DNA of 46,005 nt from an uncultured Eubacterium sp. GTDB lineage: Bacteria; Bacillota; Clostridia; Lachnospirales; Lachnospiraceae. The stretch spans positions 1 through 46,005 of the forward strand of contig CAJUFM010000017.1 in NCBI GenBank assembly GCA_910585745.1. The letters are read 5' to 3'. The notes beneath the pieces were generated by a model. That model made no database searches and was not told the DNA's origin. It saw only the letters and a list, made by a program, of their open reading frames with translations. Both the position numbers and the translations under genes were made by a program. This document shows, piece after piece, positions 8,768 to 16,188 of this stretch (its first letter is position 1; each line of letters begins with the position of its first letter).

Positions 8768-8987
8768 GATCTGGTACATATCAAATGATGTACTCAAGTG
8801 CTGCCAAATGATTTTCGCGTTCACAGATTAAACAAGATTTACACACATCTTCTTCAAAAAGAAAACAATGATTGCCCACAAATTCACGTTATAGTGTAAC
8901 CATAACAAATTCATTCCTGCCTGAGCATGAACCGGGCGGGGTGTTGGCGAAACATAGAAACAGAGTTTGAGATTGGAGGCTATGACG

Positions 8988-9893
8988 ATGAAGAAGATGA
9001 TAAAACTAGTAGCAGGAGCAATGACATTTGGTTTGTTGAGCGGCGTAGTATTTCAGGGAACCAGTTATGTGGCAGGACTGTATGGTGGGACCGGACAAGC
9101 GGACAGGAGTGTTGTAGCAGAGCAGCAGCCGGGAAATTCTGGTGTGATCCAGACGTCCAGCAGTGGAGGAGAGGAAACCTCTGGCGTCTCAGCTGTGGCA
9201 GAGGCAGTTCTTCCCTCTATCGTGGCCATTGATGTAAAAGTGGTTTCCAGACAGCAGGACTTTTTTGGACGGACCTTTGAGAGCCAGGGAGAGGGAAGTG
9301 GTTCTGGAATTTTGTTCAAAGAGGATTCCGATTCTATCTATATTGTTACCAATAATCATGTGGTAGCAGACAGCGTTCAGGTTCAGATCACCTTTAACAA
9401 CGAAACTACAGCAAATGCAACGGTGACAGGTACCGATGAAGCTTCAGATCTTGCTGTGGTCAAGGTGGCGAAGAAGGATCTGAAGGACGGTACTCTGTCC
9501 CAGATCAAGATCGCAGAACTGGCAGACAGCAAAGAGACTAAAGTTGGTGAGCAGGCCATCGCCATTGGAAATGCTCTGGGATATGGTACCAGCGTGACCG
9601 TGGGATATGTCAGTGCGAAGGACCGCCAGCTGGGAATGGAAGGGCAGGATACCATGAAGCTGATCCAGACAGATGCAGCGATCAATCCCGGAAACAGCGG
9701 AGGAGCGCTGGTGAATGCCAAAGGAGAGGTGATCGGTATCAATTCCTCAAAGTTTGCCTCGGAAGAGGTGGAAGGAATGGGATTTGCCATTCCGATCTCG
9801 GATGCGCTGCCTATTATGGAAAACCTGATGAAAGGAGACGGCGCTTCCCAGGGGTTCCAGGAAGGAGCCCGGACAGGTGATATCGTATCTTAG
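8988..9893 (+). CDS. HtrA/DegP-type serine protease without PDZ domain
   Basis: The product is 301 residues from ATG 8988 (GGAGG 8 bases upstream; the ATG at 8982 is too close and a TTG at 8967 lacks a site). An N-terminal membrane anchor is followed by a low-complexity linker and a trypsin-fold domain with complete triad: H124 (TNNHVVAD), D154 (ASDLAVVKV) and S237 (NPGNSGGAL). It would degrade misfolded proteins outside the membrane. Family members normally continue with one PDZ domain of about 90 residues after FAIPISDALPIMENL. Here the frame ends 20 residues later at TAG, exactly where copy 2 of a dispersed repeat begins, and no PDZ remnant is seen downstream. It may be truncated. Confidence 0.88.
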   Translation: MKKMIKLVAGAMTFGLLSGVVFQGTSYVAGLYGGTGQADRSVVAEQQPGNSGVIQTSSSGGEETSGVSAVAEAVLPSIVAIDVKVVSRQQDFFGRTFESQGEGSGSGILFKEDSDSIYIVTNNHVVADSVQVQITFNNETTANATVTGTDEASDLAVVKVAKKDLKDGTLSQIKIAELADSKETKVGEQAIAIGNALGYGTSVTVGYVSAKDRQLGMEGQDTMKLIQTDAAINPGNSGGALVNAKGEVIGINSSKFASEEVEGMGFAIPISDALPIMENLMKGDGASQGFQEGARTGDIVS

Positions 9894-9912
9894 CTCAATG
9901 GCGCGGATTTAC
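9894..9912 (+). repeat. Dispersed short repeat, copy 2, at the end of the HtrA-like gene
   Basis: agctcaatggcgcggattt matches 12189-12208 with a single difference over 19 bases and the reverse complement of 1508-1522 over its first 13. It starts within a base or two of the HtrA stop codon, which makes it a suspect in the loss of the PDZ domain. Confidence 0.55.
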
Positions 9913-9942
9913 AGAGAACTATTGTATCTTGAAAATTGTAAA

Positions 9943-10013
9943 GCCCTTTAGTATAATGAGAAAAGGGCACATTTGAAATGGCTTATGCCCCGTACCCAAG
10001 TGGTATGGGGCAT
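9943..10013 (+). terminator. Two hairpins between the HtrA-like gene and miaB
   Basis: GCCCTTT (9943-9949) pairs with AAAGGGC (9962-9968). Then a long stem, 9985-9996 with 10002-10013 (12 pairs, one G-U, loop CAAGT), is followed only by TTTAACTT. The second is a good terminator stem with a weak U-tract, or a leader structure of miaB. Confidence 0.55.
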
Positions 10014-10044
10014 TTAACTTCGTGAAGATAAAGTGAGGAAGATT

Positions 10045-11496
10045 ATGTTTGATTATCAGCGGATTGATGATACAGATATCACCGGCGGGGCACCGGTGAC
10101 GGAACCAGAAAGACAATATTATTTTATGAAAAAATGCCGGATGTGGGCAGAAGAAGAGAGCAAAAGGCTGGGACGGAAACTGACGCTTTCCATGCAGACC
10201 ATGGGCTGCCAGATGAATGCCAGAGATTCAGAAAAATTAGAAGCAGTACTTTCTTATATTGGATATGAGACGGTGGAAGATACCGTAGCGGATTTCATCC
10301 TTTACAATACCTGTACGGTCCGGGAAAATGCCAATCTAAAGGTGTATGGAAGACTGGGATATATGAAAAACCAGAAAAAGAAAAACCCGCAGATGAAGAT
10401 CGCCATGTGCGGCTGCATGATGCAGGAGCCTACAGTAGTAGAAAAAATAAAGAAAAGTTATTCCTTTGTGGATATGATCTTCGGCACCCATAATGTATAT
10501 AAACTGGCAGAGATTCTATATACCCAGATAGAGTCCGGAGGAATGGTCATCGATATCTGGCAGGAGGCAGAGGAAGTGGTGGAAGATCTGCCAAGCATCC
10601 GGAAATATCCCTTTAAGGCTGGGGTGAATATCATGTATGGCTGCAATAACTTCTGCAGCTATTGTATCGTTCCCTATGTCCGGGGACGGGAGCGGAGCAG
10701 GGAACCGGAAGAAATTCTCCGGGAGATCCGGGGGCTGGCAGAGGATGGTGTCACAGAGGTGATGCTTTTAGGACAGAATGTAAATTCCTACGGGAAGACA
10801 CTGGAAGTTCCCATGAACTTCGCGGAGCTATTACGTGAAGTGAATAAGATACCGAAACTGCGCCGCATCCGTTTTATGACTTCCCACCCTAAAGATCTAT
10901 CGGAAGAGCTGATTCAGGCGATGGCCGAGTGCGGCAAGGTCTGCACCCATCTTCATCTTCCCCTGCAGTCCGGAAGTACTGAGATCCTGGGAAAAATGAA
11001 CCGCCGGTACACAAAAGAGGATTATCTGGCACTGGTAGACCGGGTCCGCGATAAACTGCCGGATATCTCGCTGACCACAGATATTATTGTAGGGTTTCCG
11101 GGTGAGACCGAAGAGGATTTTGAGGAGACGCTGGATGTAATACGAAAGGTCCGTTATGACAGCGTATATTCATTTATTTATTCCAGACGGACGGGAACTC
11201 CCGCTGCGGCGATGGAAGACCAGGTGCCGGAGGATGTGGTAAAACAGCGGTTTGACAGGCTTCTCATGGAGATACAGTCCATTTCCAGGGAAATCACAGA
11301 CAGTAAAGTGGGGCAGATAGAAGAAGTGCTGATGGAAGAGATCAATGATCACGATCCGTCTCTGATCACCGGGCGTCTTTCTTCCAATGCGGTGGTTCAT
11401 TGTCCGGCGTCTGGGGACTGCATAGGAGAGATCCGCAGGGTAAAACTGACAGAAAGTAAAGGATTTTACTTTATGGGAGAGCTTCAGGCAGATTAG
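10045..11496 (+). CDS. miaB: tRNA-2-methylthio-N6-dimethylallyladenosine synthase
   Basis: The product is 483 residues from ATG 10045 (AGTGAGGA as ribosome site; the GTG at 10033 lies inside it). This radical-SAM enzyme adds the 2-methylthio group to i6A37 of tRNAs reading UNN codons. The N-terminal UPF0004 domain has cysteines in MQTMGCQMNARDSE, NTCTVRENA and MCGCMMQ for the auxiliary cluster. The radical-SAM domain has YGCNNFCSYCIVPYVRGRE with the CxxxCxxC motif. A C-terminal TRAM domain ends the chain. The N-terminal extension of about 45 residues before the first motif is longer than in E. coli but usual in Clostridia. Confidence 0.96.
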   Translation: MFDYQRIDDTDITGGAPVTEPERQYYFMKKCRMWAEEESKRLGRKLTLSMQTMGCQMNARDSEKLEAVLSYIGYETVEDTVADFILYNTCTVRENANLKVYGRLGYMKNQKKKNPQMKIAMCGCMMQEPTVVEKIKKSYSFVDMIFGTHNVYKLAEILYTQIESGGMVIDIWQEAEEVVEDLPSIRKYPFKAGVNIMYGCNNFCSYCIVPYVRGRERSREPEEILREIRGLAEDGVTEVMLLGQNVNSYGKTLEVPMNFAELLREVNKIPKLRRIRFMTSHPKDLSEELIQAMAECGKVCTHLHLPLQSGSTEILGKMNRRYTKEDYLALVDRVRDKLPDISLTTDIIVGFPGETEEDFEETLDVIRKVRYDSVYSFIYSRRTGTPAAAMEDQVPEDVVKQRFDRLLMEIQSISREITDSKVGQIEEVLMEEINDHDPSLITGRLSSNAVVHCPASGDCIGEIRRVKLTESKGFYFMGELQAD

Positions 11497-11513
11497 GGGA
11501 CTGTAGCAAAGAA

Positions 11514-11564
11514 CAGCCCGGCGGCGCAGAATGAAGCAGAGTTCAGATTGGCGCTGCCGGGCTG
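11514..11564. terminator. Hairpin between the convergent miaB and cyclophilin genes
   Basis: Bases 11514-11527 pair with 11551-11564: 14 pairs with one G-T wobble and a 23-base loop. There is no T-run on either side, so it is a strong stem but a doubtful intrinsic terminator. Its position between convergent genes supports a bidirectional role. Confidence 0.5.
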
Positions 11565-11586
11565 GGTTGAACAACAATAAGATCCA

Positions 11587-12111
11587 TTATTTCTTTTCTG
11601 GTTCCGGGTACTCTTCACCGAAGGTATCCACAGTGACTTTTTCCATTACCACAGGGTTTAGCGGCATATCGCTGTAATCTGTCGCTGTCTCGGCAAGTTT
11701 GTCCACCACATCCATGCCTTCTGTCACTTTGCCAAAGGCAGCATAGGCGCCATCCAGATGAGGAGCGTCCTTGTGCATGATGAAGAACTGGGAACCGGCG
11801 GAATCTGGCATCTGGGAGCGGGCCATGGAGATGACTCCGGCGGTATGCTTTAAGTTATTCTCGAAGCCGTTCATGCCAAACTCACCACGGATGCTGTAGC
11901 CGGGACCACCCATTCCATTGCCGTCGGGACAGCCGCCCTGGATCATAAAGCCTTTGATGATGCGGTGGAAAGTAAGGCCGTCATAATAGCCTTTTTTCAC
12001 CAGCGATATAAAATTATTTACGGTGTTGGGCGCCGTCTCAGGGTAAAGTTCAACCTGAATGGTGTCCCCTTCCGCCATCTGAATTTTTACAATTGGATTT
12101 TTTTCAGCCAT
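11587..12111 (-). CDS. Cyclophilin-type peptidyl-prolyl cis-trans isomerase
   Basis: The product is 174 residues with no signal peptide, so it is cytosolic. It catalyses proline isomerisation in folding proteins. Motifs are FHRIIKGFMIQGG (catalytic Arg and Phe), GMGGPGYSIRGEF, AGVISMARSQMPDSAGSQFFI and HLDGAYAAFGKV. AAAGGAA precedes the ATG. It has its own promoter at 12147-12175 and stands as a single minus-strand gene between plus-strand neighbours. Confidence 0.95.
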   Translation of the reverse strand: MAEKNPIVKIQMAEGDTIQVELYPETAPNTVNNFISLVKKGYYDGLTFHRIIKGFMIQGGCPDGNGMGGPGYSIRGEFGMNGFENNLKHTAGVISMARSQMPDSAGSQFFIMHKDAPHLDGAYAAFGKVTEGMDVVDKLAETATDYSDMPLNPVVMEKVTVDTFGEEYPEPEKK

Positions 12112-12146
12112 AGTTTATATTCCTTTCTGTATCTTTTCTGGAATTA

Positions 12147-12175
12147 AGTATACAGAAGATCGGAAAATTTTTCAA
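12147..12175 (-). promoter_or_regulatory. Sigma-A promoter of the cyclophilin gene
   Basis: On the minus strand TTGAAA (12175-12170), a 17-base spacer and TATACT (12152-12147) end 36 bases before the start codon. Confidence 0.7.
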
Positions 12176-12188
12176 GACTTAGTTTATT

Positions 12189-12208
12189 CAGCTCAACGGC
12201 GCGGATTT
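12189..12208 (+). repeat. Dispersed short repeat, copy 3
   Basis: cagctcaacggcgcggattt lies upstream of the S66 peptidase gene. It is nearly identical to copy 2 at 9894-9912 and shares its core with copy 1 at 1505-1522. Confidence 0.55.
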
Positions 12209-12244
12209 GACCCCGTCCTTGGACTGGAAGAAAGGAAGTGTAAA

Positions 12245-13270
12245 ATGATATATCCGGATTTTATAAAAAAGGGTGATACCATAGGGATCACAGCGCCATC
12301 CGATGGGAACCGCAAGCCGATGGATTTTGCCAGACTGGATCTGGCAGAAGAGAGGATCAGGAAAGAGGGATTTTGTGTCCTGGAGACAGAAAATGTCCGG
12401 CAGAGCGACGGGAGGGGACGGAGCAGCACCAGGGAACAGCGGGCAGAACAGCTTATGAGCCTGTTTGAGGATCCTGAGGTAAAGTACATTTTTTCAGCCA
12501 AGGGCGGGGATTTTCTGATGGAGATACTGCCGCTGCTGGATCTGGATGTGATCCGCAGGAATCCTAAGTGGTTCCAGGGGTTTTCCGATAATACAGGGCT
12601 GACTTACACTCTTGCTGTGAACTGCCATACTGCCACTGTATACGGAAATCATTTCAATGATTTTTCCATGGATCCCTGGCATCCGGCAGTCTGGAACAAT
12701 GCAGAGATCATGACAGGGAATATGATAGAACAGTCCTCTTTCGATGCCTATGAAGACGAATTTTATGACAGAGAGCGGCCGGAGGAGGGATACCGGAAAG
12801 ACAAGCCTTCCCGCCAATACGCTGTAGTGGACGGAAAGACCGTAGATGAGGTGAACATGAGGGGAAGGCTGCTGGGAGGGTGTCTGGATGTTCTGCTGAA
12901 CCTGGCAGGGACATGCTTTGACAAGACCCGTGAGTTTGTGGATTCTTACCGCCAGGATGGGATCCTGTGGTATATGGAAAGCTTTTCTTTAGACAGCGAT
13001 TCTATCACCAGGGGACTGTGGCAGCTTAAGCATGCGGGCTGGTTTGAACATGCCGCCGGCTTTGTTTTCGGGCGCCCCTGCATGTTCCAGAGCTTCACGG
13101 ACCACAGTTACCGGGAGGCGGTGGAAGTCATTTTATCAGAACTTCATGTCCCTATCGTGTATGAGGCTGATATTGGCCATAAGGCACCTCAGTTTACCAT
13201 CATTAATGGAAGTATCGGGGAGTGGAGGACGAAAAATGGCGCTTCACATCTGATGACAACCCTCGAATAG
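12245..13270 (+). CDS. S66 family LD-carboxypeptidase / MccF-like peptidase
   Basis: The product is 341 residues without a signal peptide. The family cleaves L,D bonds in cytosolic muropeptides (LdcA) or detoxifies peptide-nucleotides such as microcin C (MccF). The N-terminal KKGDTIGITAPS, the nucleophile elbow GFSDNTGL with S114, YMESFSLDS (glutamate) and DIGHKAPQFTIINGS (His) follow the family order. The length and the long 180-210 insertion are closer to MccF-like members than to E. coli LdcA. GGAAGGAAG precedes the ATG, and a terminator follows. Confidence 0.87.
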   Translation: MIYPDFIKKGDTIGITAPSDGNRKPMDFARLDLAEERIRKEGFCVLETENVRQSDGRGRSSTREQRAEQLMSLFEDPEVKYIFSAKGGDFLMEILPLLDLDVIRRNPKWFQGFSDNTGLTYTLAVNCHTATVYGNHFNDFSMDPWHPAVWNNAEIMTGNMIEQSSFDAYEDEFYDRERPEEGYRKDKPSRQYAVVDGKTVDEVNMRGRLLGGCLDVLLNLAGTCFDKTREFVDSYRQDGILWYMESFSLDSDSITRGLWQLKHAGWFEHAAGFVFGRPCMFQSFTDHSYREAVEVILSELHVPIVYEADIGHKAPQFTIINGSIGEWRTKNGASHLMTTLE

Positions 13271-13303
13271 ACGAAAAACGACAGCAATCACATAAAAATT
13301 ACA

Positions 13304-13342
13304 AGGGATTCTTTGCTTGGCAGGCAGAGAATCCTTTATTTT
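13304..13342 (+). terminator. Rho-independent terminator after the S66 peptidase gene
   Basis: GGATTCTTTGC (13306-13316) pairs with GCAGAGAATCC (13324-13334), 11 pairs with one G-U and a 7-base loop, followed by TTTATTTT. Confidence 0.85.
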
Positions 13343-13393
13343 CGTCTATAAAAAGGAAGACTGGATATTTTGCGTGTCCAATGAATGGAGAAT

Positions 13394-13470
13394 TTGTCGG
13401 ATAACAGAGAAAAATTATTTGGTTTTATCGCCTCATTTTGACAAAATTTTAGTCATAAATAGTGTATCAT
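13394..13470 (+). promoter_or_regulatory. Spo0A-type promoter of spoIIGA-sigE
   Basis: TTGTCGGA (13394-13401) and TTTGACAA (13437-13444, opposite orientation) each match the Spo0A box TTGTCGAA at 7 of 8 bases. The second overlaps a -35 TTGACA (13438-13443). A -10-like TATCAT (13465-13470) follows after 21 bases, longer than the usual 17. The Bacillus subtilis spoIIG promoter is known for just this design, a 22-base spacer with Spo0A sites over the -35. The assignment to Spo0A is inference from these matches. Confidence 0.6.
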
Positions 13471-13513
13471 CTGTATATGCAAAAGCAAATGAAAGAAAAT
13501 GGGAGCAGGCAAA

Positions 13514-14365
13514 ATGAAAATATATCTTGATGTATTTTTTACCGTTAACTTCTTTATGAATTTACTTGTATTTGAGATCATGAATATATTTTTAAAAAAA
13601 CGGCCTGTGAGCATAAGATGTGCAGCAGCTTCTGCAGAAGGGGCACTGGCGGCGGTTTTGCTCGTGATTGGCGGGGTACGGCAGATGGCAGCGGCATTTA
13701 TTCTTATGTATCTCATCGTGAGCTGTCTGATGATACGGACTGCTTATGGAAAAACAACGGTTTATGGCTTTGGCAGGTATATGGCAGGGTTTTATCTGAC
13801 AGCGGCAGGTGTTGCAGGCGCTGTCATGTTCTTAAGGGAAATTGCGGGAATCCGAAACCTCCCGATCATCTTTCTGCTGTCATCCGCAATCTTACTTTTA
13901 TTTCTTGCACAGAAAATCGTTTCTTCTAAAAACCATGGGATAAGAAACGAACAAAATGTATTTCCTGTAACGATCAAATACCGGGGAAAGAGCGTGAAAG
14001 CGGCTGGATTCCTGGACACCGGCAACAATCTGTATGAGCCGGTCAGCCATGAGTGCGTTACTATCGTGGAATACAATTTGTTTCAAAAAATGCTGTCTGA
14101 GGAAGAAAAAGCTGATTTTAACAAAGTTATGCATGAAATGGAACCGGAACTATTTGGCAAACTGCTTTTGCGCTATATCCCATTTCATTCGCTGGGAAAA
14201 GAATGTGATTATCTTCCGGGAGTCCGGGCGGATGATATGGAGATTCAGGTGAATGGCAGTGAGACGGTTCACACAGGGAATACCTGGCTTGGGATCTGTG
14301 ACCGTTTTCTGTCAACAGACAGTAGGTATGAAGTGCTGTTGAACAGCGGGATATTCCGAAAATAA
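13514..14365 (+). CDS. spoIIGA: Sigma-E processing peptidase SpoIIGA
   Basis: The product is 283 residues from ATG 13514 (GGGAGCAGG upstream). Five hydrophobic segments in residues 1-135 anchor it in the septal membrane. The C-terminal half is a retroviral-like aspartic protease domain with AAGFLDTGNNLYEP (active-site D168) and the LLRYIPFHSLG segment. In spore formers it removes the pro-sequence of sigma-E in the mother cell after a signal from the forespore. It sits directly upstream of sigE, the conserved arrangement, behind a Spo0A-like promoter. Confidence 0.95.
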   Translation: MKIYLDVFFTVNFFMNLLVFEIMNIFLKKRPVSIRCAAASAEGALAAVLLVIGGVRQMAAAFILMYLIVSCLMIRTAYGKTTVYGFGRYMAGFYLTAAGVAGAVMFLREIAGIRNLPIIFLLSSAILLLFLAQKIVSSKNHGIRNEQNVFPVTIKYRGKSVKAAGFLDTGNNLYEPVSHECVTIVEYNLFQKMLSEEEKADFNKVMHEMEPELFGKLLLRYIPFHSLGKECDYLPGVRADDMEIQVNGSETVHTGNTWLGICDRFLSTDSRYEVLLNSGIFRK

Positions 14366-14384
14366 TTCATTAAGGGGGATGTAT

Positions 14385-15131
14385 ATGTTTTTACGTTTAT
14401 CAATGCCAAATCGTTTTCAGTTCCGCATGATTCCGGACTGGAAAAATGTATTTTTTCACCAGGGGGGTGATATACATTACATCGGAGGAGCTGAAATACT
14501 GCCGGCACCGCTGGAACCAGGTGAGGAAGCAGCATGTATCGAAAATCTGGGGGCAGAGAATTCGGAAAAGGCAAAGAATATGCTGGTGGAGCATAATCTC
14601 AGGCTGGTGGTCTACATTGCCAAAAAGTTCGACAACACCGGCGTCGGGGTGGAAGATCTGATCTCCATCGGCACCATTGGACTGATCAAGGCGATCAACA
14701 CCTTTAAACCGGACAAAAACATCAAGCTTGCCACCTACGCATCCCGATGCATTGAAAATGAAATCTTGATGTATCTGCGCCGAAACAGCAAGGTAAAGAT
14801 GGAGGTATCCATCGATGAGCCGCTGAATGTGGACTGGGATGGCAATGAGCTTCTTCTCTCTGACATTCTCGGCACCAGTGAAGATATCATCTACAAAGAC
14901 ATTGAGCGGGAAGTAGATATCAAGCTGCTGAAAAAAGCCCTCAGCACACTGAGCGAGCGGGAGCGGATGATCATACATATGCGGTTTGGCCTTGATGATT
15001 ATGAGGGAGGTGAAAAAACACAAAAAGAAGTAGCGGATCTTCTGGGAATCTCTCAGAGCTACATTTCCAGACTGGAAAAGAAGATCATGAAACGCCTCAA
15101 AAAAGAAATCCTGAGGCTGGAAGGGATATAA
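14385..15131 (+). CDS. sigE: Sporulation sigma factor SigE (pro-form)
   Basis: The product is 248 residues from ATG 14385; AAGGGGG is 6 bases before it, while the ATG at 14379 touches the site. The N-terminus is a pro-sequence for SpoIIGA. Region 2 has NLRLVVYIAKKFDNTGVGVEDLISIGTIGLIKAI and TYASRCIENEILMYLRR. Region 4 has LSERERMIIHMRFGL and the helix-turn-helix TQKEVADLLGISQSYISRLEKK. It directs early mother-cell transcription. In relatives sigG usually follows; here an accessory cluster follows instead. Confidence 0.95.
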   Translation: MFLRLSMPNRFQFRMIPDWKNVFFHQGGDIHYIGGAEILPAPLEPGEEAACIENLGAENSEKAKNMLVEHNLRLVVYIAKKFDNTGVGVEDLISIGTIGLIKAINTFKPDKNIKLATYASRCIENEILMYLRRNSKVKMEVSIDEPLNVDWDGNELLLSDILGTSEDIIYKDIEREVDIKLLKKALSTLSERERMIIHMRFGLDDYEGGEKTQKEVADLLGISQSYISRLEKKIMKRLKKEILRLEGI

Positions 15132-15209
15132 AAAATTAAATCAAAAAGTACGGAAAAACGTTACGGCACATGTCGTTTGTCGCAAATTCATGTCATATAG
15201 GAAAAATTT

Positions 15210-15238
15210 TCCACAAACAGTAAAAAAGATGCTATAAT
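15210..15238 (+). promoter_or_regulatory. Candidate promoter of the LytTR regulator
   Basis: TCCACA (15210-15215), a 17-base spacer and a perfect TATAAT (15233-15238). The -10 lies inside the terminator stem that follows sigE, so the two signals overlap. Confidence 0.4.
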
Positions 15239-15263
15239 ATATTATATATAGTATCTTTTTTGT
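15222..15263 (+). terminator. Terminator after sigE
   Basis: AAAAAAGATGCTATA pairs with TATAGTATCTTTTTT across a short AT loop, ending in TTTTTTG. It closes the spoIIGA-sigE operon. Confidence 0.8.
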
Positions 15264-15375
15264 TTACGTGGAAGGTACAAGCCATGGCGCCGCCCGCGTG
15301 GTGTTTGGGCACACCTGTTAGACAAATTAAGATTGATTTTAATTTTGATGTTATTATGATTGAGGAGAATTTGCA

Positions 15376-16044
15376 ATGACAATTGGAATATGTAATAATG
15401 AAGAGATTACACGACGGGAGCTCAGAAGAATATGTAATCAATTATTCGTAGAGCGGGATTTGTATTGTGAGATAATAGAATTTCAAAATGGGATGGAGTT
15501 AATAAAATTTTCAAAGAATTTGGAAATTGTTATATTAGATATTGAGTTGCCTGGAATGGGAGGGATTGAGGTCAAAAATCGGTTGCAGAGATTGAAACGA
15601 GACGTTATCATCATATATGTTACCAGTCATGATGAGATGATGAGGGAAGCGTTTGGACATAATGTACTTGGGTTTGTAAAAAAAGAGTATAAGGAACGAG
15701 ATTTGCCAATGATACTTGTTTCTGCTTTGGAAATGGTAGGGCATTTTGTTATCCTACAAGATGATATTGATAGTCGGGAAATTGCGTATATCCATACGGA
15801 GCAGATATACTGCAGATTATTTTTGATAGATGGAAGAGAAAAGGTTCTTAGAACTCCATTAAAAGAATTAGAAAGTGAATTGAAAGGTACCGGATTTATT
15901 CGGGTACATCGGTCTTATCTTGTTAATCTGCAATATGTGGAAGAGATAGATGATGGCATGATTTATATTCTGGATCAAAAAATTCCGATTTCTTCTCGCA
16001 AACGTTTTAAAGTAAAAAAGGCGTATGAAAACTTGAAAGAATAA
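15376..16044 (+). CDS. LytTR-family response regulator
   Basis: The product is 222 residues. Residues 1-120 are a receiver domain with the phosphorylatable D55 in ILDIELPGMGG, T83 in YVTSHD and a lysine in FVKK. Residues about 130-222 are a LytTR DNA-binding domain (YIHTEQIYCRLFLIDGRE, LKELESELKGTGFIRVHRSYLVNLQYVEEID). The acidic pocket that normally reads DDE reads N7-N8-E9-E10, so magnesium binding may be weakened. No histidine kinase lies near it. It is the first gene of an accessory cluster and probably activates the promoter at 16082. GAGGAGA precedes the ATG. Confidence 0.9.
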   Translation: MTIGICNNEEITRRELRRICNQLFVERDLYCEIIEFQNGMELIKFSKNLEIVILDIELPGMGGIEVKNRLQRLKRDVIIIYVTSHDEMMREAFGHNVLGFVKKEYKERDLPMILVSALEMVGHFVILQDDIDSREIAYIHTEQIYCRLFLIDGREKVLRTPLKELESELKGTGFIRVHRSYLVNLQYVEEIDDGMIYILDQKIPISSRKRFKVKKAYENLKE

Positions 16045-16081
16045 CGCTTATATACAAAAAAAGACGTTTGGAACATTTTGC

Positions 16082-16110
16082 TTGAATAACGGGTGACAGA
16101 GGGGTATAGT
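16082..16110 (+). promoter_or_regulatory. Promoter of the biosynthetic operon
   Basis: TTGAAT (16082-16087), a 17-base spacer and TATAGT (16105-16110). Just upstream, 16062-16080 contains GACGTTTGGAACATTTTG, where a LytTR dimer could bind, though no clean pair of LytTR repeats is seen. Confidence 0.6.
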
Positions 16111-16188
16111 AGAAAATAGAGAAGACAGTCACACTGGGTTCGTGGTATTTGAATACAAAATTATTATGAAAGAATAGATCAGCGACTT

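Noticed and set aside
9894..9920. tRNA gene fragment (TAGCTCAATGGC resembles a D-arm)
   Set aside because: No acceptor, anticodon or T-arm can be built around it or around the other two copies.
15269..15322. Short GTG frame (VEGTSHGAARVVFGHTC) as a signal peptide for the LytTR regulator
   Set aside because: It has no ribosome site and no processing motif; too short to separate from chance.
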